Of a stretch of 64,000 nucleotides of DNA, positions 10,456 through 23,399 are shown piece after piece; position 1 is the first letter of the stretch; the number at the start of each line of letters is the position of its first letter. The translations under genes and the position numbers were made by a program. The notes under the pieces were generated by a model. It ran no database searches. It saw nothing but the letters and a program-made list of their open reading frames with translations, and was not told the origin of the DNA. The DNA comes from Mangifera indica (taxonomy: Eukaryota; Streptophyta; Magnoliopsida; Sapindales; Anacardiaceae). Location: assembly GCF_011075055.1 (NCBI RefSeq), contig NC_058143.1, forward strand, positions 6,835,057-6,899,056. Direction: 5' to 3'.

Positions 10456-11500
10456 GAGTATTCAGTCATTTTTATGCCTACTCATGTTAATATAATCAAG
10501 TTCTAGTTTTGATTTGGAATGTCTATTTTCCTGGTTTCCTTTAATGGAGATTCACCACGATTGCAAAATTTATTGTTTAAAGGTTATGTAGAATTTGCTT
10601 ATGAGTGTGTGTCTATTTTCCTGGTTTCCTTTGCCAGCTTAGTTGTTTTCATCACTTGACTTGCAACTAATCTCTTTGATGATTTTTTTAATGGAAATGA
10701 TTTAACTGAATTTTGAGTTCTGGATCAGTGGGGCAACAGAATATGATAATCTCGTTTTAAGATGTGTTTGCAAAAGTAACAATTTAGGCCATTTTGAATT
10801 TGTTATCACACTATCGGTATTCTTTTAATCTATTTAGTGACTACATTTTTCACCTAATATTTAACCTTAAATATTCTTTCACCTTAGTTGACATAAATAA
10901 TATTTTACTATCTAAAATCAAGCATAGAAACATTTTTCTACTCAAAATTAAACTTCGTTAATTTGGGTGAAAAACAACGGGATTAAGAAGTAAAATTATT
11001 ATTTTATTCCTATTAGTTTACTTTTCAAAATTATTATATAATTCTAAATTAATAAAAATTAAATATATATTTTAAATTTTTGAATTATATAAAAAGCCTT
11101 TTATTTCCTTTTTCTTTTTTTACCCTCATTGGTTCTTTCTATTTTCTTATAGATAGGGGTGTTTATATCATATAATTGTACATCAAGAGGTAAATAGTAC
11201 TTTTTGAAAATATTGTGGTTTTTTTAATTTGCCAAAGGTTTATTGGAATTCGCAAAAAGTTTGGGAGTTGTTTAAAATTTTTAAAATATCAAGTTGTCCC
11301 AATAATTTAAAAAATTACAATTACACCTCCAAATAATTAAACAAAATATATCAAATTATGGGTGTAAATGTCATATTACAACTATTGGGATCATGCAATA
11401 GTTTCAAAATAATAGGTTTGAAAAAATTTCAAAAGTTTATTTATGAGTTTTAAATCATTTTAATTGTTAAAATATCATATTTAAAATGTTTGGGCATATA
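10456..11500. other. No gene recognised
   Basis: Very AT-rich. The phrase gtctattttcctggtttcct occurs twice (10528 and 10611). The stretch 11240-11480 has weak similarity to degenerate MULE ends, which I could not confirm. Confidence 0.5.
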
Positions 11501-11504
11501 TCAG

Positions 11505-13586
11505 GCTTGTGCAGATGTAGACTTGCGTATACATCGTACTTTTGATGACTAAAGCATAAGGACTATTCTATATATGTTTCTTTTTAAATGTACTATATTC
11601 GGTGAGCAATCCTTCATCTAAAATTTGTCTTAAACTATATTAATATAGGTTTATCGAGACAAATTTAAAATACTTTAAGTTTTTTTCCTGTGAAATCTTA
11701 ATGTTAATGATATAAGACATCTCATTTGTGTCATTCATATCAAGATTTTTTTTAGAGAAATTGTTTCACCTTATGAAACCACTTCTTTATCATTGATTGT
11801 AGGTAAAATATCATTCATATATAGAATAAGGAAATAAATTTCACTCCTACAAATTTTTTGATGTATGCATTAATCACTAATGTTCTACATAAAACTGAAT
11901 GCAAAGATGATATTACGAAATTTTAAATACCATTAACAAGAGGTTTGTTTCAATTCTTATATGCATTTGCAAGCCTTCACATCAAATTATCACCATCACT
12001 AGAGAAGAAACCTTATGGTTGTTTAATTTAAATTGCTTCCTATAGATTTACATTGAGAAACATTGTTTTTACATCTATTTGATGTGGTTTTAAGTCAAAA
12101 TGGGCAACTAACATTATAATAGTATGAAAAGAATCTTTCTTAGATACAAAAGAAAACATTTTCGAGAAATTGATGCTCTTATTTTACGTGAAGTCTTTAA
12201 CAACAAGTCTTATGGTATATCTCTCAATGAGATACCATTAGACTTTTCAATATATCCAATAAAATGCCAACTAATAGTCCTTGGGTCCAATTTTTTTTCA
12301 TGTAGATTATCCTTTTTTCTTTAGATAGGTATCCCTAAATATATATATGTCACAAACTTGGATTTCAATCTTTTAATAACTCAAACGATGTTTTAAAAAC
12401 AACCTTGGTTGGAATGTGATTTAGTATATATACTGTCATTTTAAAGGCTTCATTCCATAATTATTTAGAAAGTTTAGAGTTAGTAAGCATACTTTGCACC
12501 ATGTCTAATAAAGTTTGATTTCTTTTTTATATTATACTATTTTGGTCAAGAGAACTAAACGTAATGCATTAGACAACAATCACATGCTCTTTAAAAAATC
12601 TTGCAAACAAACCAAGTATTTGTCCATCTTGAGTGTATTTACCATAATATTTTTCATCTCTATCTGTTTTCACCATTTTAATCTACTTTTTATATTGTTT
12701 CTTTACCTTTATCTTAAAAATCTTAATGAAATCTAATGTTTTGTTCTTATTATGAAGTATGCAGAGATATATATATATATATATATATCGTGAATAATCA
12801 TCAAAATTAGATAAGATATTTTTTATCATAAGTGTTCATATATAGACAATAAATATTTGTATGTATAATATTAATATATTTAAACTTTTGGTACCTTTCA
12901 TTGACTTTTTAATTAGTTTTCCCTTTATGCTATCCACATAAATATTGAAGTCAGTAAAATCGAGAGTATTAAATACCCAGTCATTCACTAATCTTTTAAT
13001 TTTCTCTATAGAGACATGTCCCACTCTTTGATGTCACAACATAAAGAAATTTTCCATCATAAGAAATTTTCATTCATAATATTTCTTTTAATACAAACAT
13101 TATCTTGAATATGAATTAAATTAAATAAAAAATTGTTTTGTGAATTATTTATAATAAACCATTTTTAATAAGTATAGATTTATGAAACAAATTGAATGTT
13201 GTTTCATAAAATATAAAGAAATATCCAAAAAGTACAAATCTTGAAATTGAACTCAAGTTTCTAGAGAAACTTGAAATATAAAGTGCTTGTTACAAATCTA
13301 ATACAAAACTAATATCTACTAATAATTGTTTCCATATATGAACATATCTTGTTTATTGATTGGTTTCCTTTAGTTTAAACAACTTTGCATGGTATTTGAA
13401 ACAGGAATTGTAGAACTAAAGTAAATTCACCAAGTGCACCATATTAGATTCATCATGTGCAAATGAAATTTGATTACTTTTCTTTTCAAACCAAAGATTA
13501 AACTTATGGCAATCCTTTCTTTTTACTAGAAAAGAAAATTTGGACTCCTTAAAATCAATTTGAATGAAAATTTTATATTTTTCCTT
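11505..13586 (-). pseudogene. Old Ty1-copia polyprotein, decayed and split
   Basis: Read right to left on the minus strand: a degraded gag zinc knuckle (about 13550-13480); the GAG-pre-integrase segment GHVSIEKIKRLVNDWVFNTL (about 13020-12840) with the following cysteine-containing VDSIKGK motif; integrase remnants; an RT start (HQMDVKTMFLNVNL-like, about 12090-12030); and RNase H remnants ending near 11510 in a DIC motif where copia has TRPDI. Stops and frameshifts are numerous. The 5' side is cut at 13587-13591 by the insertion of the next copia. A possible continuation of gag lies at 29955-30010. The 3' end is truncated. Confidence 0.75.
12767..12788. repeat. Short (AT)n run
   Basis: AT dinucleotide run inside the decayed copia. 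Confidence 0.85.
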
Positions 13587-13591
13587 ATGTT
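13587..13591. repeat. Target-site duplication atgtt, left copy
   Basis: Matches atgtt at 29950-29954, flanking the 13592-29949 copia. Confidence 0.8.
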
Positions 13592-13861
13592 TAAAGAAGA
13601 TTGTGAGGTGAATGAAATTTTTAACTTGTATTTTCAATTGAAAGAGTACAATATCTATACAACATACAAATCAATAAAAATGGAAAAGATATTATCTCCT
13701 AATTATCAACTTCCTAAATAATGACATATCTTAGAATAAAATATTTGATATCCTAAAACAATAAACTTACGTCAAAAAATTAAAAATATTTACATTCCGA
13801 AAAATAGCTGAAATAGATTATAGATAGTTGGAGAATCTTTGATTATACATTTTCCTTATTA
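13592..13861 (-). repeat. 3' LTR of the TA...TA copia
   Basis: Shares most of its sequence with 29633-29949: agattgt near the start, gaatgaaattt, aaaagatattatctc, and tttccttatta at the end. The 29633 copy is longer by an internal duplication of the gatat/aaaatattt block. Confidence 0.85.
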
Positions 13862-13868
13862 TGCCCCA

Positions 13869-14378
13869 TTAAGATGGTGGTCGCTGGTTGGACACAATCT
13901 TGACTCGTAGTGATTGCAATTGTTGGTGACGAAAAGGCTTAATAAAAGTATCGACAAGCTGATTATTAGATAAGACATGAAAGACACGTATTTCACCACA
14001 TTGTACTTTATCTTGAATAAAATGAAAGTCTATGGCAATATGTTTCATACATGAGTGGAATACAGGATTAGCATATAGATAAGTAGCACTACTTTTGTCA
14101 TAATAAATTATAGGAACAGTTGGCAAGTAAACCCCAAGTTCATGTAGTAATGATTGGAGCCATGCGATTTTAATGGTTGTAGTGGCAATTGCTTGGTATT
14201 CAGCTTCAATAAAGAACCTAACAATTGCCTTTTGTTTCTTAAAGCTTTAAGAGATATCATTGTGATTGAGGAACACAACATGGCATTGGTAGGCGTGTAA
14301 TTGTCAATGTTTCTAGCCTAATCAACATTAGTGAAGTCGTGAAGTTGCATGGGAGAGTGACATTGAAGAAATAGGCCA
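13869..14378 (-). pseudogene. Copia RNase H C-terminus (3' part of split element)
   Basis: The minus-strand frame contains VPIIYYDKSSATYLYANPVF and a HIAIDFHF motif, the C-terminal copia RNase H signature, then a tail like 'QLVDTFIKPF'. It ends beside the purine tract of the 3' LTR. The upstream part is at 25091 onward, on the other side of the nested SIRE-type insertion. The joint falls in RNase H between a LRYLYGTISYG-like segment and an HDFTNVD-like segment. Frameshifts make it non-functional. Confidence 0.85.
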
Positions 14379-15324
14379 TGTTGGACCCTTAGGTGTTTTA
14401 ATTATGCCAAAACTAAGTTTAAAGTTGATAATTAATAATTATTGAGTTAATAATGTCCATGGCATAAAATTCCAATGACTGAAAGATGGACGAAATTTAT
14501 ATGTTTAATCTTTTAGGTTAGGGATGCCAGTCCTCATATGGGGATGCCCATCCCAAATGAGATGTCAGTCCCTCGCCTGTCTTCACGTGTTTGATACTCT
14601 CTGAAATTTTAGGAAGCAAGGTAGGATCTCATCCCTCAAGTGATGTGTTTCAAGAATTTGATCGTTGAATGACTATTTCGAAGTAGCCAAAGTAAGGATG
14701 TGTTAGAGGACGCTCATCCTTACATGTTTTCAAGGTTAAAACATTATTTTCATAATTCAACAGCTAGAAAAATCATTCCAATAGATCTTTCAAGTCTCAA
14801 GGCTATATACACAAGTTAGATTGAAGTCAAAAGGGTTAGAGAATACATCCAAAACACTTAAGAATTCTCATCTCAATTTGTAAGCTCTTAATCTCTCTCA
14901 AGAAATCAAAATCTCATATCTTTTAGAGAAACTATTGTACACATTAGTAAAATCAGTCTATCAGAGGCAAATTCTACTTGTAAATCTTCATTTTAATTAC
15001 ACTTAGGTGAAATCGCATATTATTATTGTAAAAGATGTGATCCTGAGTCAACTAGTATAATTTGAAAGTGATTCAAGTAAAAACTTCAAGTCGATTGCAT
15101 AAAGAAATGGACGTAAGAGGTTTGGAATGAAAAGCTCTGAACCACTCTAAATTCCTGAGCATTCTTTAAACTCCTTTCCTTTACTTTATGCTTTAATTGT
15201 TTGTTTGTTTGTTTTTTTTTTTGTGGCATCTTGAGTAAAAATTCAATTTGGTAAATTTGGTGTTTAATTTTTTAATAATCCTATTTACCCCCTCAATGAT
15301 TGATTTTCCATTAAGAGTTTTTCA
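14379..15324 (+). repeat. 5' LTR of the SIRE-type copia
   Basis: About 946 bases. Pairs with 24211-25090, sharing gataattaataattattgag, gaaatcaaaatctcatatct and agtctatcagaggca. The right copy is about 65 bases shorter through small deletions, which indicates an old insertion. Confidence 0.9.
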
Positions 15325-15325
15325 G

Positions 15326-15338
15326 TTTGTATCAGAGC
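15326..15338 (+). promoter_or_regulatory. tRNA-Met primer binding site of the SIRE-type copia
   Basis: tttgtatcagagc lies one base after the 5' LTR and matches the plant copia consensus tggtatcagagc except near its start. Confidence 0.8.
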
Positions 15339-15393
15339 TTGAACTCTAGGTTTATAATTTTTAACGAATTTTATAGTTTTAAGATTATTTGAT

Positions 15394-18300
15394 AATGGCA
15401 AGCACCTTTATACCAATTTTTAGTGAAAGACAATACGCTGCCAAACCACTCTTGTTTTGTGGAGTAAACTACACCCAATAGAATATTAGAATGAGATTGC
15501 ACATTAGATCAATATACTACAAGTTGTGGAAAATTATTGAACATGATGATTTTATACCTAGGAATCCCTCAACAAATGAGTCTAAAGCTGAAATGGAATT
15601 TAATGATAAAGATGAGAAAATGTTGAGATTGAATGCTAAAACCATAAACATATTATTTTGTATATTAGACTCAACTAAATTTAATATATTTTTTGCTTGT
15701 GAAATAGTGAAGGAAATGACCATCCTTCAAACAACACATTAAGGCACAAGCCAAGTCAAAGAGTTAAAAATTGAGTTTCTTTTCCTTGCATATGAACTAT
15801 TTGAAATGAAGATAACGGAAAACATAACAAACATGTATAAGAGGTTTTTGAATTTGATAATGACTTGAAAGGCCTGGGAAAAAAAATTCAAAATCATAGA
15901 ATTTGTAAAAAAGGTGTTAAGGTCACTACTAAAAAAATAGACTATAAAGGTAATGACAATTGAGGAATTCATAGACTATATAAAAAGTCTTTTAACCTAT
16001 GAAATAAAGAGAAAACCAAAGGAAGAGAAAGTTAAACCAAAAAGGGACATTTCCTTGAAGGTAATTGAGAAAAATGAGAAAGATAGAGAATCTTCAATAG
16101 ATGATAAGGACATGAGCCATCTAGCTAGCAAATTTAGCAAATTTCTCTCCAAGTCCAAAAAGAATAAAGGAAATAGCTTCAATCAATCAAAAATAAATGC
16201 ATAAAAATGACTGAATACTAAAGAAAAACTTTGCTTAAGTGATGACTTAAATGATGAAAACGAGCAAGAGGAAGAAAAGGCTAATCTTTGCTTTATGGCC
16301 AAAAGCAACTCAGAGAAAGAAGTAGATGATTCTAACTCTTACTCATTTAATGAATTACATGATACATTTGAATCATTACTAGTGGAAAATAAATGCATTA
16401 GTTCAAGAAATAAATCTTTAAAGAAAAACTTTACACGTATAAAAGATGAGTTAGAAAGTAGCAAAAATGAACATGATAAAACTAAAAAAGAACTAGAACT
16501 TGCTTTGCATGAAAAAGAATAATTGATTAAAGCATTGGATAACATAAAAAATGAAATTATTGAATTAAAGAAAAAAAAACTTGATAGTTCAAATGAAATA
16601 TCAGATAAATTTAAAATTGGCACAAAAAGATTAGATGAAATGTTAGAATCACAAAGGTTTGGGATAAATAAAGAAGGTCTAAGTTATAATAGTGCTAACC
16701 CTTCCATTGAAAATCATAGGCCATTAAAGCAATCTCATGCATTACACATGAAATACAAGTTTTATGTTTTTGTTAGTCACACCATTAGGGGATGTCCAAT
16801 TAGGAATAATAAACCTTTCAAAATCAAATGTTATATCATCAATATGCAAGTCTAGGTTATAATAGAGCTAGGACCATGATGTGTAAGCATGACTTGCCAA
16901 AATTTTTTGGAGTGAAGCTATCAATTCCGCCTGTTACATCATCAATAAGGCCATGATTAGGCCAATACTTAAGAAAATTTTATATAAGTTATTCAAAGGG
17001 AAGAAATCTAATATTGCATATTTTCATCCTTTTGGTTGTAAGTGTTTTGTATTAAACAATGGAAAGGATAACCTAGAAAAATTTGATGTCAAATCAAATG
17101 AATAATTTTTCTAGGTTATTCATTAACCTCCAAAGCATATCAAGTCTTCAATAAAAGGACACTTTTTATTCAAGAATCTATACATGTTATTTTTGATAAA
17201 TCTTCTTTCAAGTGTGTTAATAGGAACAATAAAGATAAAATGGTAGAGCTTATAGAAGACTTGAAAATAAAAAAAGGTCCTAAGCCTAAGGAAGAAGAAA
17301 ACCAACTTAAGGTAGTGTCATATGATGACAATCTCATGCAATCTTAAGAAGTTCAAAGGGAATCCACTTTTCCAAGGTGAAAGATGAGATCAAGGAAGGA
17401 AAAATCATTGGAAACCCATCCCAAGGTCTAAGGACAAGTGCTTCTCTATAGAACACATGCAAATTTGTGGCATTCTTATCTCAAATAGAGCCAAAGAGAG
17501 TAGATAAGGCATTACAAGATATGAGTTGGGTGTTGGCCATGCAAGAGGAATTGAACCAATTTGACAAGAACTGAGTATAGGAACTAGTTCCAAGGCCAAT
17601 GGATCATCATATCATTAACACAAATGGCTATGCCAAAACAAGATAAACGAGTCCAAAGTTGTTGTTCAAAACAAGGTAAGACTAGCCACCCAATGGCACT
17701 CTCAAGAGGAAGATATTGACTTTGATGAAACCTATGCACTCATAGCTAGATTAAAAGAAATTAGGATGTTGCTTACATATGCATATTATTTTTATTTCAA
17801 AATCTTTCACATGGATGTTAAAAGTGCATTCTTAAATGATTTTATTCAAGAGGAGGTTTATGTTGAACAACCTCCTAGTTTCAAAAATCATGAATTTCTA
17901 AATCATGTTTTTAAATTAAAAAACTTTATATGGTTTAGAACAAGCTTGTAGAGCTTTGTATGAAATATTAAGTCTTTTCTTAATTAAAAATAGTTTATTA
18001 AAAGGAAATGTTAATACCACCTTATTTATGAAAAGACAAATGTAAGACATCTTAGTTGTTCAAATTTTTGTTGATTGCATTATCTTCAGTGCTACTAATG
18101 AGTTTCTTTGTAGAGATTTTTCTAAGATAATGCAGGGTGAATTTGAAATGAGCATGATAAGAAACTTAACTACTTCCTTGGACAACAAATCAAATAAACA
18201 AAGGAAGGAATTTTACTTTACCAAGCCAAGTATATCAAAAACCTTCTTAAAATGTTCAACATGCAAGAAGCCAAAGAGCAACCTACTCCTATGAGCATTT

Positions 18301-19021
18301 CACTCAAATTGGATACGAATAAGGGAGGTAAAAGTGTCAAAACCAAAGCATATTGAAGCATGATAAGTGCATTATTGTATTTAACTACATCTAGACCTAA
18401 TATCATGTTTAGTGTATGCATGTGTGCATGTTTTCAAGTGAATCCTAAAGAATTACACCTAAATGTCATGAGACAAATCTTGAGATACCTTAAGGGAACC
18501 TCAAATATTAGTTTATGGTATCCTAAGAGATCCTCGTTTGAATTATGAACATTTGTATATACAGATTTTGGAGGATGTTGAATAGATAGTAAAAGCACAA
18601 GTGGTACTTGTCAATTTTTGGGAAATGTGTTTGTCTCATGGTTTTCAAAGAAACAAAATTTGGTGACAACATCTACTAGGGAAGCTTAATATGTTTTCGC
18701 AGTTAATTGTTATACATAACTTTTATGAATGAGACAATAACTTTTAGATTTTGATTTTAAAATGAAAAACATCTTTATATTTTGAGATAATATAAGTGTT
18801 ATTCAGTTTTCCAAAAATCCTATCTTGTACTCTAAAAAAAAGCATATAGATGTTAGAGATCATTTCTTATGTGATCATGTTATCGAGGGTGATATTTAAA
18901 TTGAATTTATTAATACTAACCATTAACTTACTGATATTTTAACTAAGTCTCTTGATAAAGAAAGATTTTGCTATATTTGAAGAGAGTTTGGCATAATCGA
19001 TGCAAGTCAAGTAAGTGCATA
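15394..19021 (+). pseudogene. SIRE-type copia gag-pol, decayed
   Basis: Starts at ATG 15394 (MASTFIPIF...). The gag portion has the 'LWKIIEHDDFIP' motif typical of copia gag, then a lysine/glutamate-rich coiled-coil-like stretch (16000-16660). Integrase C-terminal motifs like YFHPFGCKCFVLNN and ESIHVIFD, typical of this lineage, lie at 17015-17215. RT begins with HMDVKSAFLNDFIQEEVYVE (about 17808). The RT active-site block near 18080 reads FVDC instead of YVDD. RNase H (18360-18700) contains LRYLKGTSNISLWYPK and STSGTCQFLG, and the final KSLDKERF segment ends near 19020. In-frame stops and frameshifts occur throughout, so it is not translatable as one protein. Confidence 0.85.
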
Positions 19022-19619
19022 AACTTTGATATGTCTTGAAACATGATTGAAATGACATTTGTGTTAATATACTTGGTTTTTATCATGTTTATTTGATATG
19101 ATGATGTTTCATATTTGGTTGGTATGCTTGAGAATAAGTATTTGTGATTTAGTGATTTTATGTTTGTTTAATACATTTATATGCTTAACATGTTGATTAT
19201 GATGTATTTGGATGGTCTTGATAATCATTGACATGTTTTGCACTTGTGTATGTGTATATATGCTTATGGCATGATTAAATGCACATTGATATAGATTTGT
19301 GTGACATTGCATATTTATGACATTTAGTTGCATGTCACATATCACTTTGATGATTTTGAATATGTTGGCATGCTTGTATGTGGTCGTGAGTGCTTGATTG
19401 CAATATGTGTTTATGATACATATGCTACACTATGCATTTTCATGAATATCCAAGTTTTGATGATTCAAACATGTGTTCAAAGTCATTCAAATAGTGGAAC
19501 ACATTGAAAATATCTACAGAATGATCAAAATATTTAAAAATCATTTCTTTAGGTGTTTTGATTTAAATTGCACATATATTGCACAAAAGTTTTCTACAAA
19601 AGACTGAACTCATATAAGA

Positions 19620-19850
19620 GACGCCTATCCCAATTTGTGTAACAACTGTCCTATAAGTCATTTTATTATAAAAAAAATGGGGAAAAGACACCCGCCCCAA
19701 TCTTCTTGTGACAGTCATCCTATGAGTTGTTTTATTTTTTAAAAAAAGGAAGAAGACGTCTGTCTCAATCTTCTTGTGACAATTATCCCATGTCTTTTTT
19801 AAAAAAAAAAAATAAAATAGGAAGGACACCTGTCTTACTTATTGAGATGA
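19620..19850. repeat. Degenerate tandem repeat, ~68 bp, three copies
   Basis: Each unit has agacgcctgtccc-like, caatcttcttgtgacagt and atcctatgagt phrases followed by an A- or T-rich spacer. It lies in the spacer between RNase H and the env-like frame of the SIRE-type element. Confidence 0.7.
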
Positions 19851-20182
19851 CCATCCTTAGGGTTACATAAAACAAAAACCTTAACTTTTTTCCACATTTT
19901 TCCAACTGCCTTCACTCAAGGACCCCTATCCTCTTGTCTTGTCATCATCTGAAAAGACTATTTTGATTATTGTTGTCGCACAAAACACTTTCCTTTTACA
20001 TCATTATCATCCATACAATCTTTTTCATTCATTTTTCATGACAACCATCATAATTCTTTTTCGTGTTGTGTGTTATCCATCACTCAAATCACCATTTTGG
20101 TGACATCTTGCATGCTCAACCATCATACATAACATCCTCATACTTTGCATTGCATTTTGGCACTCATAATATGACTGTTCAT

Positions 20183-22448
20183 TATAACACCCCTCTTCAG
20201 ATACAAACCTTTTTGGGAATATACCAAAAGAGGCATGTACAATTGAACTATTTAAAAATTTTAATGCATGAACATAATTATAAAGTGTGCAAAAAAATTA
20301 TGTGATGGAAACACTTTATTAATCAATACTCATATAATACCACATGTATGAAAATACTAACAACTATGATAATAATAAAAATGATAATAAAATAATAAAA
20401 CTATAGGTCTATTAAAAACTGAACAACAAAATGCCCCTCTCCTCGAGCAGCTATTAGCTAGATCACTAGATCTCTCGTCTGCCTCATTCTAAGCTCTACA
20501 TGCAAACATATGAAAAGAAATACTTGAATAAAACTTAATAAGTGGTAACCTTTCGACAACCAAAACTATTATAAATAACCGACAGTAAAACTTGCATTCT
20601 ATTCATATGTTAAATGTGGTCACACTATGACACCTTGGTGCCTTGACATAGATCGTCCATGGAAGGTGTGAAAACCTAAGCTAAAATCAACATATCTGAT
20701 GCCTTGATGAAAGTTATTATTATGCCTTGTGCATATGTCAAACGCTCTAGTAGGCTATCTAACTAGGATGTTTTGATCACACACGAAAATCTTTTATGGT
20801 AGTTTCTTCTCTTATCACATAAGTTGATCAAAACTGTTAATTAACCTTCTAAAGATAACCTCTACCTCAGGTACTTTTGTGGTGTATCCTATTAATCAAA
20901 TAAGGACTATTTAAAGCTACATCCTTACCATGCACACTTGAACTGAACTAGGTGGCCACACACCTTGGTATCGAGTGCATGATGCATCTCATAGGTATTC
21001 AACCCTATTGTTTTCACAATTACTGTCACTTACACACATAGTTAGTGACTACCTAGTTATGTGACACTAGCTTTAAGATTGTTAACTTTTAACTTATATT
21101 TAATTTGATCTAAGTTTGTATCGTCATCCACACAGTCGAACACCTCACATATGTCTTGAATTCCTTATACGCTAATAACTTATTATTCTTTTTACTTAAC
21201 TCTCCATTTCTATACATATAGCCTAAGGGTATAATCATCTTTTGTCTTTGTCTAGGGCTACACAGTTGTGTGTTTCTCTATACACACTTGTGTGCCTCAT
21301 AACTTATATACACAGGCATGTATCATTAGGCACACGACTGTGCATAAAGTAGATGCACATAGGAAGTTGACTTGGACACACTCTAATGCTTGATGATTCA
21401 CGTGTGCAAGTCATGTGCTTTCTAATGCATGCCATCCACTTTTGAAAAGCCAAACATGGGTATGTGTCCTATGTCGCACGATCATGCATATCTTCCCTCA
21501 AAACGAGTGTGGAATTTTCAAGCTTTCAAAATTTCTGGAATGACACACAAGCATGTATAGGACCATACACAGTTGTGTGTCATGATCTAGAAATCACGTT
21601 TTATGGTTTCTATGTCTCTCTAATTATAATTTCGATGATACTCACACAATCAATGCACAAATAGTAGTCTCTAAGCATCCTAAATATATTGTTTCCACCA
21701 TTCTTTTAACCATAATGCATTTATACATAATTTCATGGTGTCATACATTACTACATATATTTCACATGCATATCTATAGTATGTTATAGCTAATAACCAT
21801 CCCAAAGAATCATACAACTATTCAAAATATAATCAAACGCAAGGTTAGTGGTCATTTAACCCAAAAAACCCTAGGTAAGATTTTATAATGAAAGGATTCC
21901 ATGATTTCATCCAAACATCCAATAGTTCGGCCACATAGATTATAAAACAACTTATTAAGGTCATAAATCATACAAAAAAACCTCCTAGACATTTCTACAG
22001 TAATGAATCATGCTTAATAAATTGAAATGAAGTTAGAAACACCACTTACTTGTCTTCTTATGCTTGGCGATGCATTCTCCTCAAAACTAGTGACTTTTAG
22101 TGATTAATGATGACTCCTCCAGTGACCACAGACTCTTCTCTCACTTTTGAGTGCTTGGAAAACAAAAGAATGTGAGAGAATTAGGGTTCATCGTGTTTTT
22201 ATTTTGTTTTTAGGATGTGATACACGAGCTTGTATGAGACTATACACAATTGTGTGTCTAGTTGCATAACTAAGAAAACCTTTTATTTCATTGTGATCAC
22301 AATCTGATCCACTAATTAATTTTTTACTGATCATACACAATCGTATATGCCCCCATACATGGGCGTATATCCTTGAAAATCATTAATCATCGAATTTAAA
22401 ACTAGAAAAAAGATTGAAATACCCTTGGGTTCACCTGTGGGTGCTACA
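20183..22448 (+). mobile_element. Ty3-gypsy solo LTR (Del/Tekay-like)
   Basis: Begins tataacacccc and ends gggtgctaca, a degraded form of the TGTAACACCC...GGGTGTTACA ends of Del/Tekay chromovirus LTRs. It is flanked by ttcat (20178-20182) and ttcac (22449-22453), a 5-bp duplication with one mismatch. It is 2266 bases long without coding sequence. Many short palindromes of the cacacggccgtgtg type, decayed by transitions, are present (21260-21345, 21545-21585, 22210-22260, 22325-22375). No second LTR or internal region was found, so it is probably a solo LTR. Confidence 0.7.
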
Positions 22449-22528
22449 TTCACTATCTATTACCATCTTCCATTGTGGTTATGTTAGGTTAATATGATTT
22501 TGAATTGGTTTCAAATGATTTTCATCAC

Positions 22529-23399
22529 CCATGGCACCAAAAAGTCAACCCTAAGGAAGCCACCGTACTAAAATTTATGAAATTCAAATCTGGAACCAAG
22601 CGTATAAGAACGACATCAAGAAGCTCGTCGTGTGTAGCATTATTTCAGGTAGAGTTATAAACGAACAAGTTTTACAAGCACTAGGTCTTTGGGATGATCT
22701 CTTTGGATTTATTTATCGTGTTAATTTGACAAATTTGTTTCAGCCTGATACTTATTATATTGAATCGTGGGTATTTGACTTTTATAGTAGCCTAAAATTA
22801 GCTAAAGGATCCCGAGGTGAACTTATTGACTATGTTTTAAAATTTTGGTTAAAGGAAAGTTATTTTGAAGTGAAACCAGAAGACTTAGCTTAGTAACTTG
22901 AGTGTGATAATGAGGATTTATTGAATATCCTCACCAATTTTGATGCTTAGGTAGCTTAGGAAACATTAAGCAGTGTCAGGACATATAGAAAGATCATAAA
23001 GTCGAGTGTCTTGCATAATCCAATTATGCAAATTATTCATGGTGTGATAACTTATACCTTAAATGCGTGTGATCAATCGAATGGTCAAGTTACATTAAAA
23101 GATCTTGTTCTATTATATGTTATCCTCCATGATAGTAAGGTGGATACAATTCATTGGATTATTGCTAAGATCAGTTCAATTATGGATGTTGTAGAGGGAG
23201 TTATTGAGTTTGGTACTATTGTCACAATGATTGCTAATGGTGGTAGCTTATTTAGGCTTAGCCTCAACCTGACCAGCTTGTTTAACCAGATCCTCAACCT
23301 GCTGCTCCTTAAGATGAAGAAACTTACTCCTATCATTCAAGTCTTTCTCAGTCTACCTCTAGTTGTAAGCAGATATGTCCTTACCATGAGTTAGTTTTA
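22529..23399 (+). pseudogene. Env-like ORF of the SIRE-type copia
   Basis: From ATG 22529 (MAPKSQP, then a stop) the frame continues as a protein with VCSIISGRVINEQVLQALGL, then a FYSSLKLAKGSRG segment, to a stop at 22893. A second frame (23011-23399) has VTLKDLVLLYVILHDSKVD and a 'FGTIVTMIANGG' segment. The order and the spacing of conserved hydrophobics resemble the env-like/ORF2 proteins of SIRE-type and Athila-type plant elements. The position downstream of RNase H and before the 3' LTR fits. Stops at 22550 and 22893 inactivate it. Assignment rests on pattern only. Confidence 0.6.
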
